Positions 48,862 to 57,668 of a DNA stretch of 57,668 bases are shown in pieces. Every line of letters begins with the position of its first letter. Positions within the stretch are counted from its first letter, which is position 1. The notes under the pieces are model-generated. The model ran no database searches. It worked only from the letters and a program-made list of their open reading frames with translations, and was not told the DNA's origin. This DNA is from CAYXWM01 sp964392115 (GTDB lineage Bacteria > Bacillota > Clostridia > Lachnospirales > WRBF01). The stretch spans positions 1 to 57,668 of the forward strand of contig CAYMOU010000001.1 of assembly GCA_964392115.1 (NCBI GenBank). Reading direction: 5' to 3'. Made by a program: the position numbers and the translations under genes.

Positions 48862-49017
48862 CTCAACTCTCCTTTTGTCAGAGTATGAATCCAAAAAATT
48901 AAAGAATTCTTGTATATTAATTTGTGAGATACAAAATACATAGAAATCTAGATGTATAGAAATCTAGATATATAGAAACAGAGTTACAGACTGTTTTCGG
49001 ATTTTAGATTTCCTTTT

Positions 49018-49464
49018 TCAAATTTCTGTTTTCAGATTTCTATCCCCGAAAAATAACTTGTCTTCGTCTATAATCAGGAGCAAATCATTATCAAGTTCGT
49101 ATACGCCCAGCAATTTTTCTTTTACCTGCTCATCAACGTTAGCCGGCGGATTGTCGCAGAGAGATTCATCAATCACCAAAACATCTTCCGGTTCATCCAC
49201 GGCGAAGCCCACTATATCAGGCATTTCTTTTCGGGTTTTTAGGATAATGCAGTTTATGGGTTTGTCTTTGTTTATAGGCTCGTAACCCAGCATATGAGGC
49301 AGGTCAAAAACGGTTACTATTTGTCCTCGCATATTGTAAAGACCCATAATAAAAGGATATGCCGTGGGAGTAGGCGTACAGGTGATTTGCCTGTTTATTT
49401 CCTTAACGGAAGTAATGTTTACGGCGAACAGTTCACCCCAGAGCCGAAAACTCAACAGTTTCAT
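49018..49464 (-). CDS. cheW: Chemotaxis adaptor CheW
   Basis: Couples the receptor to CheA. A 148-residue single CheW domain: LLSFRLWGELFAVNITSVKEINR, YPFIMGLYNMRGQIVTVFDLPHMLG and NCIILKTRKEMPDIVGFAVDEPEDVLVID. ATG 49464 overlaps the end of cheA by 4 bp (ATGA), so translation is probably coupled. Confidence 0.93.
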   Translation of the reverse strand: MKLLSFRLWGELFAVNITSVKEINRQITCTPTPTAYPFIMGLYNMRGQIVTVFDLPHMLGYEPINKDKPINCIILKTRKEMPDIVGFAVDEPEDVLVIDESLCDNPPANVDEQVKEKLLGVYELDNDLLLIIDEDKLFFGDRNLKTEI

Positions 49465-52400
49465 TTGGCATTACTCCTTAACTTATTTTTCATAATGCTG
49501 TCTACGGTTTTTAACAGGGAGACTTTATCCAGCTTGTTTTCAAAGGCATCAAAACCGTAGTCCAGGGCTCTGTTAATATAACTGTCCGAAGTCATAGAGG
49601 TAAGGGCTATGGCAGGTATATCACGCAGCTTGGAATCCTTTCTCACATTCTGTATAAATTCCAAACCGCCCATAACCGGCATAATTAAATCGCTGATAAT
49701 AAAGTCAAAATTTTGTTCTTTAAGTATCTCTAGGGCTTCCTTTCCGTTTTCCGCAACTGTAACGGTGCAACCGGTTCCTTCAAGGTATTTTCTTTCTATG
49801 TGCTGAAAGAACGGTGTGTCTTCAACTATCAAAACACGTTTTGAAATAATAATATCGTTGTTTACCTTGGGATGATTTATAGGGTCGGCCAATTCAAATA
49901 ATTCATATAGGTTTAGTATAATAACTATGCGATTTTGATGAATTATTGTACCGAAAATCCCCGGTGCTTTGATTTGCTCCGTATCTAAAACAAAATTCGC
50001 CTTGGTATTGTCAACGATTTTTTTCACCAGTATGCCTATGGGATGACTGATTAGGTTGGGTATGATAACGGTCAACTTATCGCAATCGTAATCGTGTTTT
50101 TGCACGGGCAGATAGTTCTCCGGTCTGATTACCCTAAGGGTTTTACCTCGGATTTTTGCAAATTTTTCGTTGCCTATGTCCTCTATATCGGAAACGCTTA
50201 TGGTTTCTACCCTTGAAACCATGTTAATGTCTATGGCGTAATTTTCAGGACCGGAGCATTTGAAGAGCATCATGCTTTGATATTCAAGCATGATTTTTTC
50301 TCGTTCGGCAGAACTTAAATTGTCCTCTTCCGTTTCATGCTTAAAGTTGATTTTCGATTTTTTTGCCAGACCTTCCGGGTCTAAAATCAAAGAAATTTTA
50401 CCGTCACCCATAATGGTAACCCCGGAATAAGCTATGCAGGGTTTTAAAAACACAGGCAAGGGTTTAACCAAAGTCTCCTCGGTATCAAACAGTTTGTGTA
50501 CCAAAATGCCCATTTGTTTTTTAAATACATTTAATACTACAATCTTAGAGGCAGTTTCACCGGATTTTTTAAGACCTAGAATATCCGATAGGTTAATTAT
50601 GGGAAGGAGTTTACCTCTAAGTCGGAATTCTTTTGAGCGATTAATATGCTCCAGCTTAGTTGAGAGTTCATCTTCCTTTAAACTAACCACCTGCATAATA
50701 CTTGTTTGGGGTATGGCATAACGCTGTCCTTCGCAGCCGACTATGAGAGACTTCATAATGGCAAGGGTACGAGGTAGCAGCAGTGTTATTGTAGTGCCCC
50801 AACCTTTTTTTGAGGTTATTTCTACCACGCCGCCCAGTTTTTCCACATTACTGCGGACTACATCCATGCCCACACCTCTGCCCGAAATATCGGAAACTGA
50901 CTTTGCGGTGGAAAAGCCCGGCTCCATAATAAGTTTGTGGATTTCGCTGTCGCTCATGGTTTCGGATTGTTTTCGGGTTATTATGCCCTTCTCCACTGCC
51001 TTGTTTCTAACAGCGTCCACGTCTATGCCGGCACCGTCATCTTGGATTTCTATGGCAACCAAGCCGCTTTTGTGATAGGCCCTTAAAGTGATGCAGCCTT
51101 TTTTGTTTTTGCCGGTCTTTTCTCTTTCCTCCGGGCTTTCAAGTCCGTGGTCGGCAGAGTTTCTCACCAGATGAATTATAGGGTCGGCAAGGGCTTCTAT
51201 CATGGTTTTATCCAGTTCTATTTCCTTGCCTTCTATATTAAGGGTTATTTCCTTATTCATATCTTTGGAAATATCCCTTATAACCCTTGGAAATTTATTG
51301 AAGATATTGCCTATGGGCTGCATACGGGTCATCATTATTTCTTGCTGCATTTTGCTTGTTAGGCTGTCTATATTTTGCAAAATTCCCGACATAACCGATT
51401 GTTCTGTATTTTTATTGCTAAAGGCATTTAAAAGTTGATTTCTTGCCAGAACCATTTCACCGGATAAAGCCATTAAATTTTCAAGCAGTTTTATGCTGAC
51501 CCTTATACTTTCTTCTGTTGAAAGGATTTTTGTAGGCGTTTCATCTCGTTTTATTTCCCGGTTCTGCTTTTTAGCCAAAGCCCCGGATTTAATATGCAGC
51601 ACCCACTCCGGAGGAAACATCATAGCTTCCAAAAACAAATCGTATTCCAAAATGCTTGTAATAAGCATTTCCAGCCTTACGGTTTCTTTTTCGTCATAGG
51701 AATTAAGCAATGCGGTTACGTCCGTAGTACCATGGGAATGGTCTATATCTGTAAAAACATCGTGAATATCACCGATTTCGCTGACTTCATCGAAAAGTTT
51801 GTCAATGTTTTTGTAATATGTCTGCAAATTTTTATTGTAGGGAACTGCAATTTTAAATATCTTTTTCCCTTTTTTAATAAGTTTTTTTAATTCGGGATAA
51901 AATCTATCGTCTATGTGGGAAGAAATATTCATAGAAACAGGTTTGATAATTTCCGGTTCCGGCTGTGCTTCTTCTATGACTGCTATAGGTTCAGGCGAAA
52001 CCTCCGGTTCTTGTGGTTTGGTTGAAGTGTCTTGAGGCATTTCTTTAGGTGGTTCGGGTATTTCGTTTTTCGGTTCCGATGTTTTTATCGGCTTATTTTG
52101 GGCCAGATTTTCCAACTGTTTTAAATAAGCGGAAATGTCCGTACTTTCGCTTTGTTCAACGTTGTAAACCATCTGTTTCAGAATATCGTTGCAGAACAAA
52201 AGACAATCCAAAACCTCGTCCGAAAATTCCAGCTCTTTGGAGCGAATTTTTCCCAAAACGTTTTCCATAGCGTGGGACAGGGTTACTATGGTAGTAAGCC
52301 GAAAAAAGCCGGCCGTTCCTTTTATACTGTGTATGGCCCTGAAAACGTCGTTTATTTTTTCCGTGTCCTTAACAAAAGCGTCTGTGTCCAAAAAGGCGGT

Positions 52401-52466
52401 TTCGATTTCTTCTATATGTGTTTTGGCTTCGTCCAAAAAATCCTGCAAAAACTCATCCAAGCTCAA
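49461..52466 (-). CDS. cheA: Hybrid chemotaxis histidine kinase CheA with a C-terminal receiver
   Basis: A 1001-residue kinase, much longer than a classical CheA (about 650-700). Domains in order: HPt (about 1-110; phospho-His46 in FRAIHSIKGTAGFF), Pro/Glu-rich linker (about 130-185), P2-like region (about 190-300), dimerisation (about 325-395), HATPase (about 400-575; NSADHGLESPEER, DDGAGID, GRGVGMDVV), CheW-like P5 (about 580-720), a second CheW-like region (about 740-870) and a receiver (about 885-1000; VLIVEDTPFF, FDFIISDLIMPVMGG). The start is TTG 52466, 9 nt after GGAGG. It heads the minus-strand operon. Internal receiver plus double CheW modules suggest a phosphorelay or phosphate sink inside the kinase. 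Confidence 0.93.
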   Translation of the reverse strand: MSLDEFLQDFLDEAKTHIEEIETAFLDTDAFVKDTEKINDVFRAIHSIKGTAGFFRLTTIVTLSHAMENVLGKIRSKELEFSDEVLDCLLFCNDILKQMVYNVEQSESTDISAYLKQLENLAQNKPIKTSEPKNEIPEPPKEMPQDTSTKPQEPEVSPEPIAVIEEAQPEPEIIKPVSMNISSHIDDRFYPELKKLIKKGKKIFKIAVPYNKNLQTYYKNIDKLFDEVSEIGDIHDVFTDIDHSHGTTDVTALLNSYDEKETVRLEMLITSILEYDLFLEAMMFPPEWVLHIKSGALAKKQNREIKRDETPTKILSTEESIRVSIKLLENLMALSGEMVLARNQLLNAFSNKNTEQSVMSGILQNIDSLTSKMQQEIMMTRMQPIGNIFNKFPRVIRDISKDMNKEITLNIEGKEIELDKTMIEALADPIIHLVRNSADHGLESPEEREKTGKNKKGCITLRAYHKSGLVAIEIQDDGAGIDVDAVRNKAVEKGIITRKQSETMSDSEIHKLIMEPGFSTAKSVSDISGRGVGMDVVRSNVEKLGGVVEITSKKGWGTTITLLLPRTLAIMKSLIVGCEGQRYAIPQTSIMQVVSLKEDELSTKLEHINRSKEFRLRGKLLPIINLSDILGLKKSGETASKIVVLNVFKKQMGILVHKLFDTEETLVKPLPVFLKPCIAYSGVTIMGDGKISLILDPEGLAKKSKINFKHETEEDNLSSAEREKIMLEYQSMMLFKCSGPENYAIDINMVSRVETISVSDIEDIGNEKFAKIRGKTLRVIRPENYLPVQKHDYDCDKLTVIIPNLISHPIGILVKKIVDNTKANFVLDTEQIKAPGIFGTIIHQNRIVIILNLYELFELADPINHPKVNNDIIISKRVLIVEDTPFFQHIERKYLEGTGCTVTVAENGKEALEILKEQNFDFIISDLIMPVMGGLEFIQNVRKDSKLRDIPAIALTSMTSDSYINRALDYGFDAFENKLDKVSLLKTVDSIMKNKLRSNAK

Positions 52467-53007
52467 ATTTTATGCCTCCTTTTATTCGGCACATTAAAAA
52501 TATTCCCAAATTCCTTAATATTTTGGTTATTATTGATAATTGACTTATAGTATATTTTGCTACAAAATTTAATGTATTAAGTAAGCGAAAACCGGTGGTC
52601 CGGTACTAAAAATAAATCATAGGAATCAGTTGTCATAACTTAATTTACAGAAATGATTAAATATGCAATTATAGCTTTAATATAGTTAAAGTTGTTAATG
52701 CATCAATAATTTACAATACCATAAAGAAACCTAACATTCAATAGTCAACAGTCATAATAATGCCATATTATTGCACAGAGAATTATTATCAACAAAAAAG
52801 GATTACCGGTACATTAGGTTACATATAGTTACAAACATGACGAAGAAGTAACATTCTTCGTTAAAATCAGTATGAATTCGGTAAAAAATTCAAGATGTTC
52901 AACTTGCAAAACAAAAATTCCTATGATATAATACTGTAATTTAATTCGCCGATTTTCCGCTGTTTAACAGTAATTCCATCGGCAGTTTTAATCAAAGGAG
53001 AATTCCC
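52467..53007. other. Divergent intergenic region between cheA and ilvB
   Basis: 541 bp, strongly AT-rich. The ilvB promoter and a weak leader hairpin (GCCGAT / ATCGGC around 52949-52984) are the only structures I see. No T-box signature was recognised. Confidence 0.45.
52904..52932 (+). promoter_or_regulatory. Promoter of ilvB-ilvC
   Basis: TTGCAA (52904-52909), 17-bp spacer, TATAAT (52927-52932), about 75 bp before the ilvB start. Confidence 0.75.
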
Positions 53008-54684
53008 ATGACCGGTGCAAAAATACTTGTCGAAACATTAATTGAACAGGGCGTGGACGTTATTTTCGGTTATCCGGGCGGTTCCGTGTTGAACATATAT
53101 GATGCTTTATATCATGCGCAAGACAGAATAAAGCATGTTATTGCTTCTCACGAGCAAGGTGCTGCTCATGCGGCCGACGGATACGCACGTTCTACGGGCA
53201 AGGTTGGCGTGGTATTGGCAACATCAGGTCCCGGGGCAACCAATTTGGTCACCGGCATAGCCACGGCTTTTTTGGATTCCGTACCTATGGTTGCCATTAC
53301 GGGCAACGTAGCCGTGGATTTGATAGGACGCGACAGCTTCCAAGAAGTAGATGCGGCAGGCATTACCATGCCCATTACCAAACACAACTTTATAGTTAAA
53401 GATGTAAATCAATTGGCTGATACTGTGCGTAAAGCATTTATTATAGCAACTTCCGGCCGACCCGGCCCGGTGCTTATCGACATACCAAAAGATATTACAG
53501 CAAAAGACGCAGAATTTGTAGCCGCAGAACCTGTTGAAAAGCGGGCTAATAAACCGGCCGGCACCAAAGCACTTAAACAAATTTCAGAAATCATTGCACA
53601 AAGTACCAAACCTTTGATATACTCAGGCGGTGGCATAATAACTTCGGGAGCCTGTGAAGAACTTATAGAATTCTCTCGAAAGTTTAATATACCTCTTTGC
53701 TCAAGTATAATGGGCATTTCGGCCATACCTTACAATTATGAATTATTGCTGGGATTGGTAGGAATGCACGGAACGCCTGTTTCCAACAAAGCGGCTCACG
53801 ATTGTGACTTGCTCATAGCCGTAGGTTCTCGCTTTTCGGACAGGGTTGCTTTGAACCGTCGCAGTTTTGCTCAAGGTGCCAAGGTTATACACATAGATAT
53901 AGATTCTTCGGAAATTAATAAGAACGTAACTTCTTATATGTCCGTAACCGGCGATGCAAAACAAATTCTTACAGAGCTTACACGTACTTGTTTCAAACCA
54001 AACAGCTCTAAATGGATAGACGAATTAATGGCTTACAAAGCCAAACACCCCATGCAGGACAGTAAATCCGCTGATTTTGTAAACCCCAGAGAGATAATTA
54101 CAACAATTTCGGATTTGTCCGACGACGATACCATTATCGTTACAGACGTGGGACAACACCAGATGTTGACTGCCCAATATTATAAATTTAAAAAACCCAG
54201 AACTTTCTTGACCTCCGGCGGTTTGGGTACCATGGGTTACGGCCTTGGTGCAGCCATAGGCGCAAAAGTTGCCAATCCGGACAAGCGAGTGGTTTTATTT
54301 ACGGGTGACGGCTGTTTCCATATGAATATGAACGAAATGGCGGTTTGTGTCAGCGAAAATCTTCCCATTACGGTAGTTATTTTAAATAACGGCGTGTTGG
54401 GAATGGTGCGTCAATGGCAAAGATTGTTCTATGATAAACGCTTTTCCAACACAAGCATAAACCGTCAAACGGATTATGTAAAACTGGCAGAGGCCTTTGG
54501 TGCAAAAGGCTACAGAATAAACGATGTATCCAACATTAAATCTGTGCTTTCCGAGGCTTTAAATTGCGGAAAACCCTGTATAGTTGACTGTGTAATTCAC
54601 GAAGACGACAATGTTTTTCCCATTATTCCGCCGGGCGGCAGTGCAACAGACATTATACTTAAAGATAACTTACAATATAATTAA
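53008..54684 (+). CDS. ilvB: Acetolactate synthase, catalytic (large) subunit
   Basis: ThDP-dependent enzyme that condenses pyruvate (or pyruvate with 2-oxobutyrate) in branched-chain amino acid synthesis. The 558-residue protein has the catalytic Glu in ASHEQGAAHAADGYAR, the FAD/central domain and the ThDP motif GDGCFHMNMNEMAVCVSENLPITVVILNN. The biosynthetic (anabolic) type is supported by ilvC 14 bp downstream. The regulatory subunit gene ilvN, normally between them, is absent. ATG 53008 follows AAAGGAG. Confidence 0.94.
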   Translation: MTGAKILVETLIEQGVDVIFGYPGGSVLNIYDALYHAQDRIKHVIASHEQGAAHAADGYARSTGKVGVVLATSGPGATNLVTGIATAFLDSVPMVAITGNVAVDLIGRDSFQEVDAAGITMPITKHNFIVKDVNQLADTVRKAFIIATSGRPGPVLIDIPKDITAKDAEFVAAEPVEKRANKPAGTKALKQISEIIAQSTKPLIYSGGGIITSGACEELIEFSRKFNIPLCSSIMGISAIPYNYELLLGLVGMHGTPVSNKAAHDCDLLIAVGSRFSDRVALNRRSFAQGAKVIHIDIDSSEINKNVTSYMSVTGDAKQILTELTRTCFKPNSSKWIDELMAYKAKHPMQDSKSADFVNPREIITTISDLSDDDTIIVTDVGQHQMLTAQYYKFKKPRTFLTSGGLGTMGYGLGAAIGAKVANPDKRVVLFTGDGCFHMNMNEMAVCVSENLPITVVILNNGVLGMVRQWQRLFYDKRFSNTSINRQTDYVKLAEAFGAKGYRINDVSNIKSVLSEALNCGKPCIVDCVIHEDDNVFPIIPPGGSATDIILKDNLQYN

Positions 54685-54698
54685 TTGGAGGAATAACC

Positions 54699-55685
54699 AT
54701 GCTTTACGAACAAGATTGCAACCCCAAATTACTTGAAGGCAAAACAGTAGCCATTATCGGCTACGGCAGCCAAGGTCACGCTCATGCTCAAAACCTTAAA
54801 GACAGCGGTGTTAACGTAATCGTAGGTCTTGCTCCCAACTCCGCTCGCAGAAGTGTTGTAGAAAATGACGGCATTAAAGTTTATGATACAGCTGTTGCTG
54901 CTGAACTTGCAGATATTATCATGATGTTGGTTCCCGACCAAGTTACTGCTGATATTTATAAAGAAAGCATTCAACCCAACCTTGTTTCAGGCAACGTTTT
55001 AATGTTTGCTCACGGTTTCTCCGTACACTTCAAACAAATTGAAGTACCCCAAGACGTAGACGTTTGTATGTGCGCTCCCAAAGGACCGGGACACACCGTA
55101 AGAAGCCAATATCTTGAAGGCAGAGGTGTACCCTCACTTATTGCTATTCACCAAGATTATTCCACCAAAGCCAAAGATTATGCGCTTGCATACGCTTCAG
55201 CTATCGGTGCAGGACGTGCAGGTATCTTTGAAACTACTTTCAAAGAAGAAACCGAAACAGACCTTTTCGGCGAACAAGCTGTATTATGCGGTGGTGTAAC
55301 CGAGCTTATGAAAGCAGGTTTCGACACTCTTGTTGAAGCCGGGTACTCTCCGGAAATGGCATACTTTGAATGTGTACACGAAATGAAATTAATTGTTGAC
55401 TTAATTAACAGCGGCGGTTTCTCCTTCATGCGTTACTCCATCTCCGACACAGCAGAATACGGCGACTATGTAACAGGCAGAAGAGTTATCACCGAAGAAA
55501 CTCGCAAAGAAATGAAAAAAGTTCTCAGAGAAATCCAAGAAGGCAAATTCGCAAGCAACTGGATTACAGAAAACAAAGCTGCCGGTCGTGCTAACTTCTT
55601 GTCTATGCGTCAACTTGAAGCAGATCATCCTGTAGAAAAAGTCGGTGCAAAATTAAGAAAAATGATGAGCTGGTTAAAGAAATAA
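54699..55685 (+). CDS. ilvC: Ketol-acid reductoisomerase (class I)
   Basis: Converts acetolactate to 2,3-dihydroxyisovalerate with NAD(P)H and Mg2+. The 328-residue length is that of the short class I form. N-terminal Rossmann motif GYGSQGHAHAQNLKDSG and cofactor loop VGLAPNSARRS (Arg and Ser residues, compatible with NADPH). The C-terminal knotted domain carries ETDLFGEQAVLCGG and FECVHEMKLIVDLI with metal-binding acidic residues. Translated just after ilvB (GGAGG before ATG 54699). Confidence 0.96.
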   Translation: MLYEQDCNPKLLEGKTVAIIGYGSQGHAHAQNLKDSGVNVIVGLAPNSARRSVVENDGIKVYDTAVAAELADIIMMLVPDQVTADIYKESIQPNLVSGNVLMFAHGFSVHFKQIEVPQDVDVCMCAPKGPGHTVRSQYLEGRGVPSLIAIHQDYSTKAKDYALAYASAIGAGRAGIFETTFKEETETDLFGEQAVLCGGVTELMKAGFDTLVEAGYSPEMAYFECVHEMKLIVDLINSGGFSFMRYSISDTAEYGDYVTGRRVITEETRKEMKKVLREIQEGKFASNWITENKAAGRANFLSMRQLEADHPVEKVGAKLRKMMSWLKK

Positions 55686-55722
55686 TCAATCTTGACTTAT
55701 CTTTCATACAGCATTAATCGAT

Positions 55723-55750
55723 AGAGGAAACTTTTTTTAAAGTTTCCTCT
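55723..55750. terminator. Palindrome (family B core) after ilvC, likely terminator
   Basis: AGAGGAAACTTT / AAAGTTTCCTCT with a TTTT loop, 37 bp after the ilvC stop. It lacks a strong downstream T-run. Confidence 0.6.
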
Positions 55751-55857
55751 ATCTCCTTAAATCTTTATTTATCGGACCTGTATTTTACTCTCAAAAATCC
55801 GGTTAAAATATACATAGAAACATAATATTCCGGAGTAATTATGAATTACTTATGCTA

Positions 55858-55925
55858 AAATCTTTTTGAAGGGAGTTTGAGGGAAACTTTTTCTTCAGAA
55901 AAAGTTTCCCTCAAGGTCTTTTTCT
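55858..55925. repeat. Palindromic repeat, family B
   Basis: A long perfect palindrome arm TTGAGGGAAACTTTTTCTT with its complement around CTTCAG, preceded by TTTTTGAAGGGAG. Nearly identical over about 65 bp to the copy between hydG and hydF. Confidence 0.8.
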
Positions 55926-55988
55926 TTAAATCATTATCAGCCTCCGGAACCCTCTATGTTTCCGATTATAACAAGAGAGGTAAATGAA

Positions 55989-57491
55989 ATGAACGAAAAC
56001 GAACCTCAAATTACCGAGGAGCTCCTTCAGGAGCAATATAATGAACAAATACGCTTTCGCCGTGAAAAATTGGCTCAACTGCAAGCAGAGGGCAAGGACC
56101 CTTTTAAACAAGTTAAATATCCGGTTAATTCAAATTCGGCAACAATTCACGAAGACTTTGAAAAATTGGAGAATAACGAAGTTTGTATTGCAGGACGTAT
56201 GATGACCAAGAGAGTAATGGGCAAGGCGTCTTTTTGTGATGTCCGTGACAGAGAAGGCAAAATTCAAATATACGTCAGAAAAAACGAACTGGGCGAAGAA
56301 AGCTACAACGAGTTTAAAAAGATGGATATAGGCGATATAGTCGGTGTTAAGGGCATAGTATTCAGAACCCAACACGGCGAAGTATCCGTCAGAGCAACTG
56401 AACTGGTTTTACTTTCAAAAAGCCTTCAAGTTCTCCCGGAAAAATGGCACGGATTGAAAGACCAAGAATTGCGTTATCGCCAACGTTACCTTGACTTAAT
56501 CGTAAACCCGGACGTAAAAGACACCTTCTTAAAACGCTCCGCCATAATCAAAGCCATCAGACGCTTCTTGGACGACAGAGGCTATATAGAAGTGGAAACC
56601 CCGGTATTGCAAACCGTTGCCGGAGGTGCGGCTGCACGTCCTTTTATAACTCACCACAACGCCTTGGATATGGAAATGTATCTACGAATAGCCTTGGAGT
56701 TGCCCTTAAAACGCCTTATAGTTGGCGGTTTGGAGAAGGTTTATGAATTGGGACGTATCTTCCGTAACGAAGGTTTGAGTATTAAGCACAATCCTGAATT
56801 TACCATGATAGAACTGTACGAAGCCTACACAGATTATCACGGTATGATGGAACTTATCGAAACCATGATGAGAACCGTAGTTGATCAAGTTTTAGGCGAC
56901 CAACAAGTAGTTTACGGTGAACATACCATAGATTTCAGCAAACCCTTTGAAAGATTAACCATGATAGATGCTGTTAAAAAATATGCCGATGTTGACTTCA
57001 CACAAGTAGCAACTCTTGAAGATGCTCAAAAAATTGCGAAACAACATCACGTAGATTTTGAAAAACATCATGGTAAGGGCGATATACTCAATCTTTTCTT
57101 CGAGAAATACGCCGAAGATAAGTTAATTCAACCCACCTTCATTATGGACCACCCGGTTGAAATTTCTCCGCTTACCAAGAGAAAACCGGAAAACCCCGAT
57201 TACACCGAACGTTTCGAATTGTTTATCGTAGGCCGTGAATTTGCAAATGCTTATTCCGAACTTAATGACCCCATAGACCAACGCAAACGCTTTGAGCATC
57301 AAGAACAATTGCGCAACATGGGTGACCAAGAAGCCAACCTTATAGACGAGGACTTTATGCTTGCCTTGGAATACGGTATGCCTCCTACCGGTGGTTTAGG
57401 TCTTGGAGTTGACAGGTTTGTTATGTTGTTAACAAACTCTTACTCCATTCGTGACGTATTGTTGTTCCCCACTATGAAACCCCAACAATAA
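55989..57491 (+). CDS. lysS: Lysyl-tRNA synthetase (class II)
   Basis: Charges tRNA-Lys. The start is set at ATG 55989 (GAGAGG 8 nt upstream), giving 500 residues; the ATG at 55956 has no site. The N-terminal OB-fold anticodon-binding domain (about 60-160) includes VCIAGRMMTKRVMGKASFCDVRD. The class II core contains motif 2 (GRIFRNEGLSIKHNPEFTMIE), the lysine-specific EFANAYSELNDPIDQRKRF and motif 3 (GLGLGVDRFVMLL). In many Firmicutes greA precedes lysS; here it does not. Confidence 0.96.
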   Translation: MNENEPQITEELLQEQYNEQIRFRREKLAQLQAEGKDPFKQVKYPVNSNSATIHEDFEKLENNEVCIAGRMMTKRVMGKASFCDVRDREGKIQIYVRKNELGEESYNEFKKMDIGDIVGVKGIVFRTQHGEVSVRATELVLLSKSLQVLPEKWHGLKDQELRYRQRYLDLIVNPDVKDTFLKRSAIIKAIRRFLDDRGYIEVETPVLQTVAGGAAARPFITHHNALDMEMYLRIALELPLKRLIVGGLEKVYELGRIFRNEGLSIKHNPEFTMIELYEAYTDYHGMMELIETMMRTVVDQVLGDQQVVYGEHTIDFSKPFERLTMIDAVKKYADVDFTQVATLEDAQKIAKQHHVDFEKHHGKGDILNLFFEKYAEDKLIQPTFIMDHPVEISPLTKRKPENPDYTERFELFIVGREFANAYSELNDPIDQRKRFEHQEQLRNMGDQEANLIDEDFMLALEYGMPPTGGLGLGVDRFVMLLTNSYSIRDVLLFPTMKPQQ

Positions 57492-57622
57492 TCCGACATA
57501 CTTGAATAATTACGGTTGATTTATGTCATTCTAAAATTACAGACGTGTTTACCGGTTGTTTTTGAAGCATAGTATATATTTAGACCTGTCAGTAAATAAT
57601 CTCGGTCTGAAAAGGAGATATT

Positions 57623-57668
57623 ATGAGCGAACCTATTTTGGTGGTAATGGCTGCGGGTATGGGCAGTC
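57623..57668 (+). CDS. Nucleotidyltransferase, 5' end only (runs off the window)
   Basis: ATG 57623 follows AAAGGAG. The 15 visible residues, MSEPILVVMAAGMGS, match the N-terminal nucleotide-binding loop (AAGxGS) of sugar-phosphate nucleotidyltransferases. The product cannot be refined from this fragment. Confidence 0.6.
   Translation, partial: MSEPILVVMAAGMGS

Noticed and set aside
52933..53007. T-box or leader-peptide attenuator before ilvB
   Set aside because: The leader is short, has no T-box sequence and no run of branched-chain codons. Its hairpin lacks a T-run.

Overview
The window is a low-GC chromosomal segment of an anaerobic, endospore-forming member of the Clostridia. The evidence is spo0A, dipicolinate synthase genes (dpaA/dpaB), the [FeFe]-hydrogenase maturases HydG and HydF, a 6S RNA of Firmicute type, AGGAGG ribosome binding sites and frequent TTG starts. 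No rRNA, tRNA or CRISPR array was found. No flagellar genes are present despite a complete chemosensory cluster. I cannot name a genus.

The most striking feature lies at 6.1-12.8 kb. The dipicolinate synthase A gene is split into an N-terminal piece (6120-6536) and a C-terminal piece (11513-11980), separated by 4,997 bp. The junctions share a short core (CC[T/C]ACTGC) that falls in the same codon phase in the same Pro-Thr-Ala codons. Precise recombination would restore a 287-codon dpaA. The insert carries a large serine recombinase at its right end and a complete polar amino-acid ABC transporter operon with its own vegetative-type promoter. The predicted joined circle site (attP) has a 13-bp imperfect inverted repeat (11 of 13 matches) centred on the shared CC dinucleotide. 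This is the layout of a 'skin'-type developmental element that is cut out of a sporulation gene in the mother cell. Here it is in dpaA, and its cargo is a nutrient transporter rather than phage genes. A mother-cell (sigma-K/E-like) promoter lies upstream of dpaA, and dpaB follows the second fragment.

Layout. 0.3-2 kb: a DUF368 undecaprenyl-phosphate translocase and a proline-rich protein. 2.3-5.9 kb: fabZ-accC-accD-accA, with accB absent. 6.1-12.8 kb: dpaA::element-dpaB. 12.9-13.3 kb: a GNAT acetyltransferase. 13.5-17 kb: a tandem leader-RNA-like region, a TM1266-type hydrogenase regulator, hydG and hydF. 17-21.8 kb: an unknown protein, a YesM/YesN two-component pair and a divergent orphan solute-binding lipoprotein. 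22-24 kb: a secreted PPC/stalk-domain protein. 24.4-28.4 kb: an HtrA protease, class II fructose-bisphosphate aldolase, a signal peptidase II homologue and 6S RNA. 28.6-36.6 kb: housekeeping genes (TIGR03960-type radical SAM fusion, tyrosine phosphatase, hpf, rdgB, metallophosphoesterase, yajC, an ECF S component, a HAD phosphatase). 37-39.3 kb: an SH3/NlpC-P60 endopeptidase and spo0A, the latter with a perfect upstream 0A box. 39.8-42.8 kb: a cation antiporter, a DUF45 metallopeptidase, an HD-domain protein and a 50-residue small protein. 43-52.5 kb: a chemosensory operon cheA-cheW-mcp-cheB-cheR-cheY-cheX plus an HD-GYP response regulator. 53-57.7 kb: ilvB-ilvC, lysS and the start of a nucleotidyltransferase gene.

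The intergenic regions hold at least four families of palindromic, MITE-like repeats. One is a ~101-bp family with five copies, two of which abut or lie between genes in ways that suggest past insertion. Another is a GAGGGAAACTTT...AAAGTTTCCCTC palindrome with about seven copies. Calls rest on motif recognition by eye; no database search was possible.
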